Below are positions 6,986 through 16,300 of a stretch of DNA of 64,000 nucleotides, piece after piece (positions within the stretch are counted from its first letter, which is position 1; the number at the start of each line of letters is the position of its first letter). The notes beneath the pieces are model-generated. The model did no database searches, was not told where the DNA came from, and saw nothing but the letters and a program-made list of their open reading frames with translations. Origin of the DNA: Bowmanella pacifica (GTDB lineage Bacteria > Pseudomonadota > Gammaproteobacteria > Enterobacterales > Alteromonadaceae); assembly GCF_014645355.1 (NCBI RefSeq), contig NZ_BMLS01000001.1, positions 1,240,001 through 1,304,000 on the forward strand, written 5' to 3'. The position numbers and the translations under genes were made by a program.

Positions 6986-8998
6986 ATGAAACTGAATGAA
7001 GCCCAGGATCAAGCGGTAAAATTTATCTCTGGCCCCTGTCTGGTATTAGCCGGGGCCGGAAGTGGTAAAACCCGGGTCATCACCAACAAAATCGCTTACC
7101 TGGTGCGAGAATGTGATGTGCCTGCCAGAGGGATCGCCGCAGTAACCTTTACCAACAAGGCAGCCCGTGAAATGAAAGAGCGGGTAGCGCAAACTTTGGG
7201 TAAGCAGGAAGCCAGGGGCTTGAAAGTGTCCACCTTCCACACCCTGGGGCTGAACATCATCAAGTCCGAAGTCAAAGCCCTGGGACTAAAAGCTGGATTT
7301 TCCTTGTTTGATGACAAAGACAGTCTGGCCTTACTTAAAGATCTGACTCAGGATGAGTGGGATGGAGATAAAGAACAGTTAGTCTTATTACAAAGCTGTA
7401 TTTCCAATTGGAAAAATGACTTACTGCTTCCTGAGCAGTTGCAGCGCGCAGCCACCTCACCTGGCGAGAAAGAATTTGCCCAATATTATCTACGCTACCA
7501 ACAGCATCTTAAAGCCTACAATGCGCTGGATTTTGACGATCTTATTTTGATGCCGACTCTGTTACTTAAACAGAATGAAAACGTGCGACAAAAGTGGCAG
7601 AACAAGATTCGCTACCTGTTAGTGGACGAATACCAGGACACCAACACCAGCCAGTATGAGCTGGTGAAACTGCTAGTAGGCGAGCGTGCCCGCTTTACCG
7701 TGGTCGGTGACGACGATCAGTCCATCTATTCCTGGCGCGGTGCCAAGCCGCAAAATCTGGTCTTACTGCAAACCGATTTCCCCAGACTGCGGGTAATCAA
7801 GCTGGAGCAAAACTACCGTTCATCCGGGCGCATCCTGCATAACGCCAATATTCTTATCCAGAACAATCCCCACGTTTTCGAGAAAAAGCTGTTCTCCGAG
7901 TTGGGTTATGGCGAGCCGCTGAAAATACTGCAAGCCAAGAACGAAGAGCACGAGGCCGAACGGGTCGTGGCTGAACTGATGGCGCATAAGTTTATGAACG
8001 GCACAGAGTTTAAAGACTATGCAATCTTGTATCGTGGTAACCACCAGTCTCGTCTCTTTGAAAAGACCCTGACCACCAACCGTATCCCCTATAAAATCAG
8101 TGGAGGCACATCCTTCTTCGCCAAGGCCGAAATTAAAGACATCATGGCGTATTTACGCCTATTGGTGAATCAGGATGACGATAACGCCTTGCTACGGGTC
8201 ATCAACGTACCACCCAGAGGGATTGGCCGCGCCACCCTGGAAAAACTGGGAAACTTTGCCAACGAGCTGCACGAATCCCTGTTCAGTGCCGCTTGCCATG
8301 CCCAACTGCACAACGTGCTACCGGGTAAGGCACTGATAGCCGTGCAGAACTTCAGCCGCTGGTTGGTAGAGCTATCGGATCAAGCGACTCGAAGCGATGC
8401 AGGTCAAGCTATTCGTGACATGATCAAAAGCATGCACTATGAAGAATATCTGTATGAGTCCAGTGCCAGCCCCAAAGCGGCGGAATGGGCCATGGGCAAT
8501 ATTAGTACGTTGTTTGGTTGGGTCACTAATATGCTGGAAGGGAATGACCTTGATCCACCTATGACGCTGCAGGAAGTCGTTAACCGATTAATTCTCAGAG
8601 ATATGATGGAGCGCGGTGAAGACAGCGAAGACGCTGATCAGGTACAACTGATGACACTACATGCTTCCAAGGGGCTGGAATTTCCCTATGTGTTTATGGT
8701 GGGTATGGAGGAAGGTCTGCTGCCTCACCAAAGCAGCATCGATGAGGATAATATCGAGGAAGAGCGCCGCTTGGCTTATGTGGGTATTACTCGCGCCCAA
8801 CGGGAGCTGTTTTTCACCCTGGCCAAAGAGCGCCGTCAATATGGTGAAGTGATTAACCCCGAACCCAGTCGTTTTCTGTACGAGTTGCCACAGGATGATC
8901 TGATTTGGGAGCACAAAAAGCAAAAAGACAGTGCCGATGTGAGGCAGAAAAAGGGCGAAATTGGCATTGCCAATCTACGCAACTTACTTAAGCGTTGA
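6986..8998 (+). CDS. rep: ATP-dependent DNA helicase Rep
   Basis: A superfamily 1A 3'-5' helicase that helps replication forks pass protein blocks. The 670 residues show the Walker A motif GAGSGKT near residue 24, motif Ia [12 protein letters not shown], motif [11 protein letters not shown], motif [18 protein letters not shown], motif [10 protein letters not shown], motif [17 protein letters not shown] and motif [13 protein letters not shown]. The length and absence of the UvrD-type Tudor-like C-terminal tail separate it from the UvrD at 25088-27259. The start lies two bases after the epmA stop. Its 3' end overlaps the convergent GGDEF-EAL gene by 11 bases. Confidence 0.97.
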   Translation: MKLNEAQDQAVKFISGPCLVLAGAGSGKTRVITNKIAYLVRECDVPARGIAAVTFTNKAAREMKERVAQTLGKQEARGLKVSTFHTLGLNIIKSEVKALGLKAGFSLFDDKDSLALLKDLTQDEWDGDKEQLVLLQSCISNWKNDLLLPEQLQRAATSPGEKEFAQYYLRYQQHLKAYNALDFDDLILMPTLLLKQNENVRQKWQNKIRYLLVDEYQDTNTSQYELVKLLVGERARFTVVGDDDQSIYSWRGAKPQNLVLLQTDFPRLRVIKLEQNYRSSGRILHNANILIQNNPHVFEKKLFSELGYGEPLKILQAKNEEHEAERVVAELMAHKFMNGTEFKDYAILYRGNHQSRLFEKTLTTNRIPYKISGGTSFFAKAEIKDIMAYLRLLVNQDDDNALLRVINVPPRGIGRATLEKLGNFANELHESLFSAACHAQLHNVLPGKALIAVQNFSRWLVELSDQATRSDAGQAIRDMIKSMHYEEYLYESSASPKAAEWAMGNISTLFGWVTNMLEGNDLDPPMTLQEVVNRLILRDMMERGEDSEDADQVQLMTLHASKGLEFPYVFMVGMEEGLLPHQSSIDEDNIEEERRLAYVGITRAQRELFFTLAKERRQYGEVINPEPSRFLYELPQDDLIWEHKKQKDSADVRQKKGEIGIANLRNLLKR

Positions 8999-11606
8999 TG
9001 GCCTTAAATGGTAAGCTGGTCAATTGGTCCATGCGCTGCGAGCCCACCACAAAGCTGCCCTGACCATACTGACAGCCTATCTCGCGCAGTGCATCGTACT
9101 GCGCCTGATTTTCAATGCCTTCGGCTATCAGTTTAAAACCAAGATGCTCGGCAATGCTAATCACCGACTGGATCATCTTCAGATTTTTATCCGAACGGGG
9201 TAGTGACTTAACAAATCTGTGATCAATTTTGACGTAATCAAAAGGATAAGAATACAAGTAGGCCAACGATGCTAACCCGCTGCCAAAGTTATCTAATACC
9301 AGAGTGACACCGGCCTTCTTGAGCTTTTTCAATGCGGGCAAAATATGCGCGGAACGTTTATTCAAATCGTTTTCGTCAAATTCCAGTACCAACTGAGAAG
9401 GCGAAATACCCGCCGCTTCCACTTGCTCCAGCATTTGATTAACCAGCTTGGTTTGCAACAAGTGGTTAATGCTCAAATTCAAGGCAATATAGGCCGTGTG
9501 ACCCACGCCGTTTTGCATCTGCTTTAAACAGCGGCAAGCCCGTTCCAACATGAAATTATCCATTTCAATGGTCAGACCGCTATGTTCTGCCACCTGCCAG
9601 AATTGCTCTCGCTTCACTTTGCCAAGGGTCGGGTGTTGCCAGCGAATATAGCATTCCAGATACACCCATTCCTGGTTATCCAGATTCACGGCAGGCTGAC
9701 AATAACACTCAAACAAACCTTCTTTGAGCATATGGCGGAACTCACTTTCCAGCTCCAGCTCTTCCAGCAGGCGTTCGCGCATGCTGCTGTCAAAACTCAT
9801 AAATCGACCACGTCCCAATGCCTTGGCCTGATACATTGCCGCATCGGCGTCCCGAATGACTTCCTCGGCTTTCTTGTACCACTTCTGAATAAAAGCAATG
9901 CCGATACTGGCGCCGGAATACATTTCCTTGTCATCCAAAACAAACGGCTTGGCCAGCAGTTCAATAATGCGGGCAGCAACCTCTTCGGCATCCTCTTCCT
10001 GCTCCAGGCTATCCAGCAGGATCACAAACTCGTCGCCGCCCAATCGCGCCAGCAAATCATGACCACGGATGCATTGTGCCAGGCGCTTGGATACCTCGAT
10101 TAAGAACATATCGCCGGCATGGTGGCCAATGGTGTCGTTTATCAGCTTAAACCTGTCCAAATCAATAAACAGCACGGCAAAATTGTGTTCCGGATGGCGC
10201 TTTTTATTGGCCACAGCCAATTCCAACCTGTTGGTAAACATCACGCGGTTGGGTAAGTCGGTTAAAGCATCGTGGTGAGCGTCATGAATCAGCCTAAGCT
10301 CAATTTCTTTACGTTCTTCGATCTGCTTCTTTAAATGCTGATTGGTTTTATACAGCTCATCGGTACGCTCTCTTACCTTTTCTGCCAGTTGCTGATTGAT
10401 GGCCTGCATCGCATCTGCCACTCGCTTGCGCTCCATGGCCACCGCAATATGGTGGGAAACAAATCTCAGCAATTCCAGATCTTTAAAGGTGTAGCCTTTA
10501 CTTTTTTCGTAGGTTTGTACGGCGATGACGCCAGAGATTTCACCGTCTACCACCAGCGGAGAGCCAAGCCAGCTGGTTTCTCTGTCCAACATCCGCTCGC
10601 TAATATCTTTATCCAGTTGTCCTTGTTCAGACAACAGGATAGAACGCTCAGCATTAATCAGCTCCGCTTGGCCGGTGGTCAGCACAAACTCCGTCAAGCC
10701 TTTACCCAAAGGGCGGGGGGCAACCCCCTGATCCAATTCATCACTAAAATACGGAAAACTCAGCGTACTTTTGGCGCGATCCAAAATAGCAATGTAACAG
10801 TTTGGCGCACTCAGCAGTCTGGCCAGAATGTCATGCAAATTGGAATAAAAATCCTGCATATCGCCTTCAACATTGGCGGACAGTTCTGAAATTTCAAACA
10901 AGGCCTGTTGCAGAGACTCAATCTTTTGTCGTTCCTGAATTTCATCCTGCAACTCTTCGTTCATATGCCGCAACTGGCGAGTGCGCTCACGAATAGTTTT
11001 TTCGGTTAGTTCGCGGTTCTTCACCCTGTCCAGGGCATTAACAATATGCTGAGAAACGAAGGCCAGTAATTCTTTATCACGCTCTTGATAACGAATTGAG
11101 TCATCATAACTTTGTACCACCATGGCCCCTATGGTCTGTGAGCCACGACGCAGCGGTACACCAACCCAATCCACCGGCATAGTACCAATGCCCTGAATCC
11201 CGGTCGCTTGCATCTGTTCCTGCAGGTTTTCTTTGGTGAGGTACAGAGGATTGCCGGTTGTCAGTATGTAGCCGGTAAAGCCATGTTTTATCTCTGAAAA
11301 AGGCACTTCCCGTTCAAGAGATTCATCAAACTCATCCACCACATAGACAAACTCAACCATATCTGATGAAGAATGATGCAAAGCAACAAAGAAATTCGCC
11401 GCATCCATCATGCCGCTGATAATGTTATGGATGGCAGGATAAAGACGGGATAGTTCGCTAACTGAATTGGCAAGCTCAGAAATATCAAACAGGGCCTTTT
11501 GCAAAGCTTCTGCCTGTTTATATTTTTCAGTTAATTGCTGAAGTTCAGGCACCAGAGCGCGTAGCTCTTCAATGCTCATTAATTCAGCGAGTTTTTCAGG
11601 TGCCAT
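8988..11606 (-). CDS. GAF-GAF-GGDEF-EAL cyclic-di-GMP protein with degenerate EAL motif
   Basis: A cytoplasmic signalling protein of 872 residues: two GAF domains (about 35-195 and 235-410) separated and followed by coiled-coil linkers, then GGDEF (about 455-620) and EAL (about 625-865). The GGDEF domain is intact ([10 protein letters not shown]) with an RxxD inhibitory site (RGHD) five residues upstream, so diguanylate cyclase activity is likely. The EAL domain is altered: the signature reads ECY instead of EAL, and the DDFG metal motif reads DNFG, while NLS, KID and AEGIEN remain. Phosphodiesterase activity may be lost. The start at 11606 ([10 protein letters not shown]) is chosen because upstream frame runs through the cytochrome c5 terminator. 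No membrane segment is seen, so GAF domains sense a soluble signal. Confidence 0.92.
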   Translation of the reverse strand: MAPEKLAELMSIEELRALVPELQQLTEKYKQAEALQKALFDISELANSVSELSRLYPAIHNIISGMMDAANFFVALHHSSSDMVEFVYVVDEFDESLEREVPFSEIKHGFTGYILTTGNPLYLTKENLQEQMQATGIQGIGTMPVDWVGVPLRRGSQTIGAMVVQSYDDSIRYQERDKELLAFVSQHIVNALDRVKNRELTEKTIRERTRQLRHMNEELQDEIQERQKIESLQQALFEISELSANVEGDMQDFYSNLHDILARLLSAPNCYIAILDRAKSTLSFPYFSDELDQGVAPRPLGKGLTEFVLTTGQAELINAERSILLSEQGQLDKDISERMLDRETSWLGSPLVVDGEISGVIAVQTYEKSKGYTFKDLELLRFVSHHIAVAMERKRVADAMQAINQQLAEKVRERTDELYKTNQHLKKQIEERKEIELRLIHDAHHDALTDLPNRVMFTNRLELAVANKKRHPEHNFAVLFIDLDRFKLINDTIGHHAGDMFLIEVSKRLAQCIRGHDLLARLGGDEFVILLDSLEQEEDAEEVAARIIELLAKPFVLDDKEMYSGASIGIAFIQKWYKKAEEVIRDADAAMYQAKALGRGRFMSFDSSMRERLLEELELESEFRHMLKEGLFECYCQPAVNLDNQEWVYLECYIRWQHPTLGKVKREQFWQVAEHSGLTIEMDNFMLERACRCLKQMQNGVGHTAYIALNLSINHLLQTKLVNQMLEQVEAAGISPSQLVLEFDENDLNKRSAHILPALKKLKKAGVTLVLDNFGSGLASLAYLYSYPFDYVKIDHRFVKSLPRSDKNLKMIQSVISIAEHLGFKLIAEGIENQAQYDALREIGCQYGQGSFVVGSQRMDQLTSLPFKAINA

Positions 11607-11685
11607 GTTGCCTTTGTTATGCGAATTGCTTGTAAGTTTTATAGTTAATCGGTCGCTAACCGAGCAAAAATAACGCAATTCAAAC

Positions 11686-11712
11686 AAAAAGACCACCAAA
11701 ATGGTGGTCTTA
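11686..11712 (-). terminator. Rho-independent terminator after cytochrome c5
   Basis: On the minus strand, AAGACCACC and GGTGGTCTT with a short AT loop followed by TTTTTG. It ends the cytochrome gene and separates it from the GGDEF-EAL gene, whose promoter must lie between it and 11606. Confidence 0.88.
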
Positions 11713-11743
11713 GTATTTGGCAACGAGGCCGTCGATAGGGCTT

Positions 11744-12142
11744 TTACAGGCCTTCGATCATATGTTCAATAGCTGCCTTGATCTCGTCGTCGGAACAATT
11801 TCCACAGGTACCACGGGGAGGCATAGCGTTAAAGCCTTCGATAGCATGCTTTAACATGGTGTCCATACCCTGAGCAATTCGGTCACCCCAAGCAGCGGCA
11901 TCACCAGTCTTAGGAGCACCCATTACGCCCGTACCGTGGCAAGCAAAGCAGGAAGCTTTGAATACATCAGCGCCAGAACGAGGGCCAGAAGCGCCGGCAG
12001 TTTGCGCTTGAGCGCCTGCTACATGAATTTGTCCAACAGGTTTGATGCGATCCTTGATAGCATCACGAGACATGTCATCAGCCTGGCCGGCAAACACGCC
12101 CAGCAGACCCACACTCAATACCAGCAAAGCTTTATATTTCAC
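11744..12142 (-). CDS. Cytochrome c5 family protein
   Basis: A periplasmic monohaem c-type cytochrome, an electron carrier towards terminal oxidases or other reductases. A signal peptide (MKYKALLVLSVGLLGVFAGQA) precedes a linker and the haem-binding motif CFACH (about residue 64). The axial Met lies in NAMPPRG, and a CGNC pair near the C-terminus matches the extra disulfide typical of c5. The start is GTG (12140-12142) with GGGAG seven to eight bases upstream. The gene is alone on its transcript, ended by the terminator at 11686-11712. Confidence 0.92.
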   Translation of the reverse strand: MKYKALLVLSVGLLGVFAGQADDMSRDAIKDRIKPVGQIHVAGAQAQTAGASGPRSGADVFKASCFACHGTGVMGAPKTGDAAAWGDRIAQGMDTMLKHAIEGFNAMPPRGTCGNCSDDEIKAAIEHMIEGL

Positions 12143-12384
12143 AACCTACTCCCGCACCAATCTGATCTTTAGAATTCGTTTGTCACGACTTTGGGCACAG
12201 ATTATAACGGTTAATCAGTGCCCGACAACCATTTATCCACTATTAGTGGGGTCTTTGTGGTCATTTATTTGGCAGCCAGGCGGACAACCCCCCGGATCAC
12301 AGAGAGCACATACCAACCGTACCGGCAGGATTGATTTCACACCACTATTAAGGCATAGTACGCGGCCTCCAGACATCCCGTCTT

Positions 12385-12459
12385 GCTCTCGTGGTGAAAT
12401 GGATATCACGTGGCCCTCCGGAGGCCAAGTTATAGGTTCGATCCCTATCGAGAGCGCCA
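12385..12459 (+). tRNA. tRNA-Arg (anticodon CCG)
   Basis: A full cloverleaf can be drawn: acceptor GCTCTCG with CGAGAGC, D stem GTGA/TCAC, anticodon stem TGGCC/GGCCA around loop CTCCGGA (anticodon CCG), T stem ATAGG/CCTAT around TTCGATC, discriminator G and an encoded CCA. It reads the CGG arginine codon. There is no integrase gene or repeated tRNA end nearby, so no integrated element is indicated. Confidence 0.96.
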
Positions 12460-12815
12460 TATTCTCTGCAAACTTTCGTATTACATGCCACATTAAACAT
12501 GTGGATGCCATAGCGCAGCGAACGCGCCAAAAGGCATAGGATAATGAATAACCCAAGTGCCAGTCTCGGGATGCCCAAAGCCGGTATGCATGGCTTTTAT
12601 CTTATGCAGTGCAAACCTTACAGAACAACTTGTAATAATTACCCACCCGCTCTCTATTCATTCCAAACACAGTACCGCCACTCAAGAAAATCTCATTAAT
12701 AAACAAATGGTTATGCAACAACCAAAAGCGGCATAGATGTCGCATCAGATAACTTACCAAGCCACTTGCCCCGGCCAAATTGCAAACCGGGTCACCATTT
12801 CATAAAGGAGGAAAT
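12460..12815. other. Intergenic region after tRNA-Arg
   Basis: No gene seen. It has a perfect short hairpin CCACAT, TAAAC, ATGTGG at 12488-12504 without a T run, and a weak AAAGCC/GGCTTT stem followed by TATC near 12579-12602 that could end the tRNA transcript. An excellent AAAGGAGGAA ribosome site for the next gene stands at 12804-12813. Confidence 0.5.
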
Positions 12816-12992
12816 ATGTTGGGTTGGGCCTTTACATTTTTTGTTATTGCTTTAGTGGCCGCGTTGTTGGGGTTTACCGGGATCGCTGGTGCCGCTACCG
12901 GTATCGCAAAAATTATTTTCTTTGCCTTTGTCGTACTGCTGGTGATTTCACTGATAGCAGGCGCACTAAGAGGCAGAGCGCCACGCATTTAA
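12816..12992 (+). CDS. DUF1328 (YtjA-type) small membrane protein
   Basis: A 58-residue inner membrane protein with two hydrophobic segments: [20 protein letters not shown] and, after a Gly/Ala-rich turn ([12 protein letters not shown]), [20 protein letters not shown] short basic tail, RGRAPRI, follows. This is the classic DUF1328 layout. AAAGGAGGAA just before the ATG fixes the start. The role is unknown; family members are often stress-induced in other bacteria (recalled, not shown here). A small lipoprotein gene follows after 25 bases and shares the terminator at 13228-13264, so they form a two-gene unit. Confidence 0.9.
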   Translation: MLGWAFTFFVIALVAALLGFTGIAGAATGIAKIIFFAFVVLLVISLIAGALRGRAPRI

Positions 12993-13017
12993 TATCAAGA
13001 TTCGCAAGGAGACGAAA

Positions 13018-13212
13018 ATGAAATATATAAAATCTGTATTTACCAGCTTGTTTTTGCTGATGGGTGTTTTCACGCTGGCGGCCTGTGAGCCAGGCCCAGC
13101 CGAACGTACTGGTGAAAAAATCGATGAGACTATTGAAGATGTTGGCAACAAGTTAGAAGACACTTGTGAAGAAGCCAAAGAAAAAGCGGGTATGAAAGAC
13201 GATGACTGTTAG
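13018..13212 (+). CDS. Small entericidin-like lipoprotein
   Basis: A 64-residue lipoprotein. The signal sequence ends in the lipobox LAAC (Cys23 by rough count), after which the mature peptide is short, acidic and helical, with GEKIDETIEDVGNKLEDTC repeating a charged i/i+4 pattern. It carries a second and third cysteine near the end (DTCEEA, DDDC). AAGGAGA stands before the ATG. Placed 25 bases after the DUF1328 gene and before a shared terminator, it is likely coexpressed with it. It resembles entericidin-type small lipoproteins in size and layout only; no toxin or antitoxin role is claimed. Confidence 0.8.
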   Translation: MKYIKSVFTSLFLLMGVFTLAACEPGPAERTGEKIDETIEDVGNKLEDTCEEAKEKAGMKDDDC

Positions 13213-13227
13213 CAGTCAGGGGTTATC

Positions 13228-13264
13228 CGGCCGGAGCTTGGCTCCGGCCGCCGTTATTTTTCCC
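13228..13264 (+). terminator. Rho-independent terminator
   Basis: A 10-bp stem, CGGCCGGAGC with GCTCCGGCCG, loop TTG, followed by CCGTTATTTTT. It ends the DUF1328-lipoprotein unit. Confidence 0.85.
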
Positions 13265-13307
13265 TGCTAACTACGCAGGAAAACCACACAACTTAGTCGC
13301 TTCAGCA

Positions 13308-16300
13308 TTATTTTGGCGACGCCGTTTCAGTTGCCAGACTTTGTTTATTTCCCTGCGCCATTTTAGCAACCATACGCAGTGGCTGCTCTGTCACATGCAA
13401 GGCCAACTCCTCAGACGGAGGCAACATAAGTTGCCTGGGCTTAGGTGGCTGACTAACCAGCGCGCCCAGATAGTCAGCGGTGATAGCAATGCCATCAATA
13501 TTGGCCGTTACCTGGCCTGGCAACACCAACCTGTAATTGGCCGCGTCCGCCCCTACCAGTTGGCCATTCACCAACACCACTTTATCCTTGCCTACCACGG
13601 CATCTGTGAAATTACCGCTCACCCTAAGTGTCACATCATCACCCGCCAGCACGCCGTCCAGCCCACCATAAGTCGTAGCCAATACCGTGCCGTCATACAG
13701 CTTGTCATCGGCGGTCACCCAGCCCTGAATCTCCCGCTGCTCAATAGTCCCCGCGGCATCGGCCAGAGTGAGTCGATAGTTGGCGCCGCCGTTGCCATCC
13801 TCAATGTGATAGCCATCCTGTACCGCCAGCCTTTGTTCACCCGCCGAATCACCGGCAAATAACTGCGACAACCCGCTAATGCTGTCTCCTTGCATTAAGC
13901 CGGAAACCTCCACCACGCCTTGTGAGTCGGTGTTGCCGTCGTAGATTTTGGTATCCGACGTCGCGGACAGGAGCAGACTGGCCTGCTCTATGGTTAGCAG
14001 ACCGTCAATAAAGGTCAGGTCATAGTTATCCGCACTGCCGCTTAAACTATGGGTATAGGTTCCAGCATTGCGACCACTGCCGCCGCTGCTGCCGATATCC
14101 AGCACCGAGGCATCCTCACCGGCCACCAGGCCGCTCACGCTAAAACCATCAATACTTTGCAGCTGACCGTTATAGGTAACGCTGCCGCTATTGGCAGTCA
14201 CCGTAGCCTGGGCTTTATTGATGGTTAAGCTGCCGTCAATAAAGGTCAGGTCGTAGTTGGCACTGCTGCCGCCACTTAGGCTATGAGTATAAGTGCCGGC
14301 ATTCAGCCCGCTGCCGCCGCTGCTGCTGATAGTGCCGAGCACCGAGGCATCCTCACCGCCCACCAGGCCGCTCACGCTAAAGCCATCAATACTTTGCATC
14401 TGACCGTTATAGGTAACACTGCCGCTATTAGCGGTCACCGTGGCCAGAGCTTTATTGATGGTCAGTGTACCGTTATGAGTCATCAGATCATAACCTTGCT
14501 GAGTGGAGTACATACCCTGCAAGCCCAATTGATAGGTGCCTGCATTAGTACCACCACCAGCCACTTCACCCAACACCAGGTTGGCATCGTAGGGGCCGCT
14601 GGCAGTCCAGCCCCCAGCGCCGGTCTGATACTGGCCGTTATAAGTCACTGTGGTATTGCCCGCCGTCAGGGTTAGCGGGGTTAGAAAATTACGTAATAGC
14701 GGCGTGCTATGCCCTGCATAAATACGCCAGATACTGCCGCTGCCGCCCTCAGCATCGATATTGGCACCCCAATCAGCAAAGGTGCTGAGCTGGGTAAGTT
14801 CTGCCCAGGTTTTAGGCGTACCATCAATTCCTGTCGACGTAAGCGGGTTACCGGCGCTATCTGTAGATGCATAGAAGCTATTAGATACGAAGCCAAAGTC
14901 ATAGAACCCTATCAGATTAGTCTGATTGCCATTTACAATGACCGTTGTATAGCTATGGCTGATACTTCCACCATTTAATTGGCCTACAAGCCCTCCGGAC
15001 ATCCCCCCCGAGACAGTGCCCGATGCATAGCTATGGTGAATATCCCCTTCAATTATCCCAACCAGCCCTCCACCTATAGAAGAGGTGACATCAATATTGG
15101 CATAGCTTTGCACCAACTCGCCACCAAGCAAGCCGACAATGCCACCGCCCATGTTACCGGCCGTAACTTTGCCCGTTACATAGACAGTACTGATATTTCC
15201 ATAGGTCCGCCCCGCAATCCCGCCAACAAGTGAGGCTCCCGCAATATCCACATTAGTCAGGCCAATATTACGGATGGTGCTGCCATTGCTGTTATAGCTG
15301 AACAGGCCAACGTTATTAGTGCTGCCACGGTTGATGGTCAGGCCATCAATCGCATAACCCATGCCATCCAGGCTACCGGTAAAGCGGTTGGCAGAGCTAC
15401 CAATAGGGATAAAACCCGCCCCGCTATGCCAGCCGGCGGTGGCACTGGCATCTATGGCATTACCCAACAGGTAATAGCCTGACAGGTTTTGCTGTATGGC
15501 CTGCAACTGGTTAACATCTTGAATCACCTGATACAGCACCGGGCGGTTAGTAGCGCTGATCGTGCCACTTGGCAGGTCATTTTTATTAAATACCTGGTTA
15601 TCAGCCAGGCCAAGCAGGTAGGGGGTGCTCTGATTATCGGCGTTACCCCAGATACCGCTAAAATCAAAACCCGCGAGGTTACTGGCATTAAACATCTGTT
15701 CGGTGGTCAGCGCTGCGGCGCCCGCAGTGCTGCCATTCCCCACACCAACAGACTGACCGCTGGTTTCGCTATTCCAGTAGCTGTCGGTAATAACAGAAGC
15801 ATGCTGCCCAACCAAACCACCTAAATCTGTGCCAAAACTACTAACCTGTCCACTGGCATAGCTTTGCGTGATACTGGCCAAACTGGATCCCACTAACCCC
15901 CCGACATCATTGCCGCCATGCACGTTGCCCGTGGCATAGCTTTGTGAAATGTTGCCTGCGCTGCTGCCAGCCAGCCCCCCGGCGCGGTTACCACCGCTCA
16001 CATTACCCGAAGCAAAACTCTGGCTGATATTGACATTACTATAACCAACCAAACCGCCGCCATCATCCAACCCTGGATTATTCACGTTACCGGTCGCGTA
16101 GCTTTGGCTAATCAACCCACTATGCGCCGCTCCCACCAAGCCACCTGTATATGAACGCCCCTCAACATGTCCCGTGGCATAGCTTAAGGTAATGGCGCCG
16201 CGACTTTCCCCCACCAGGCCGCCAGTCTTGCTCTCACCTCTGACATTGCCAGAGGCGTGGCTACTGCTGATATCTCCCGTTATGCTACCTGCCAGTCCCC

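Noticed and set aside
12385-12459. tRNA-Arg as an integration site of a mobile element
   Set aside because: No integrase gene and no repeated tRNA 3' end were seen nearby; the genes beside it look like core genes.
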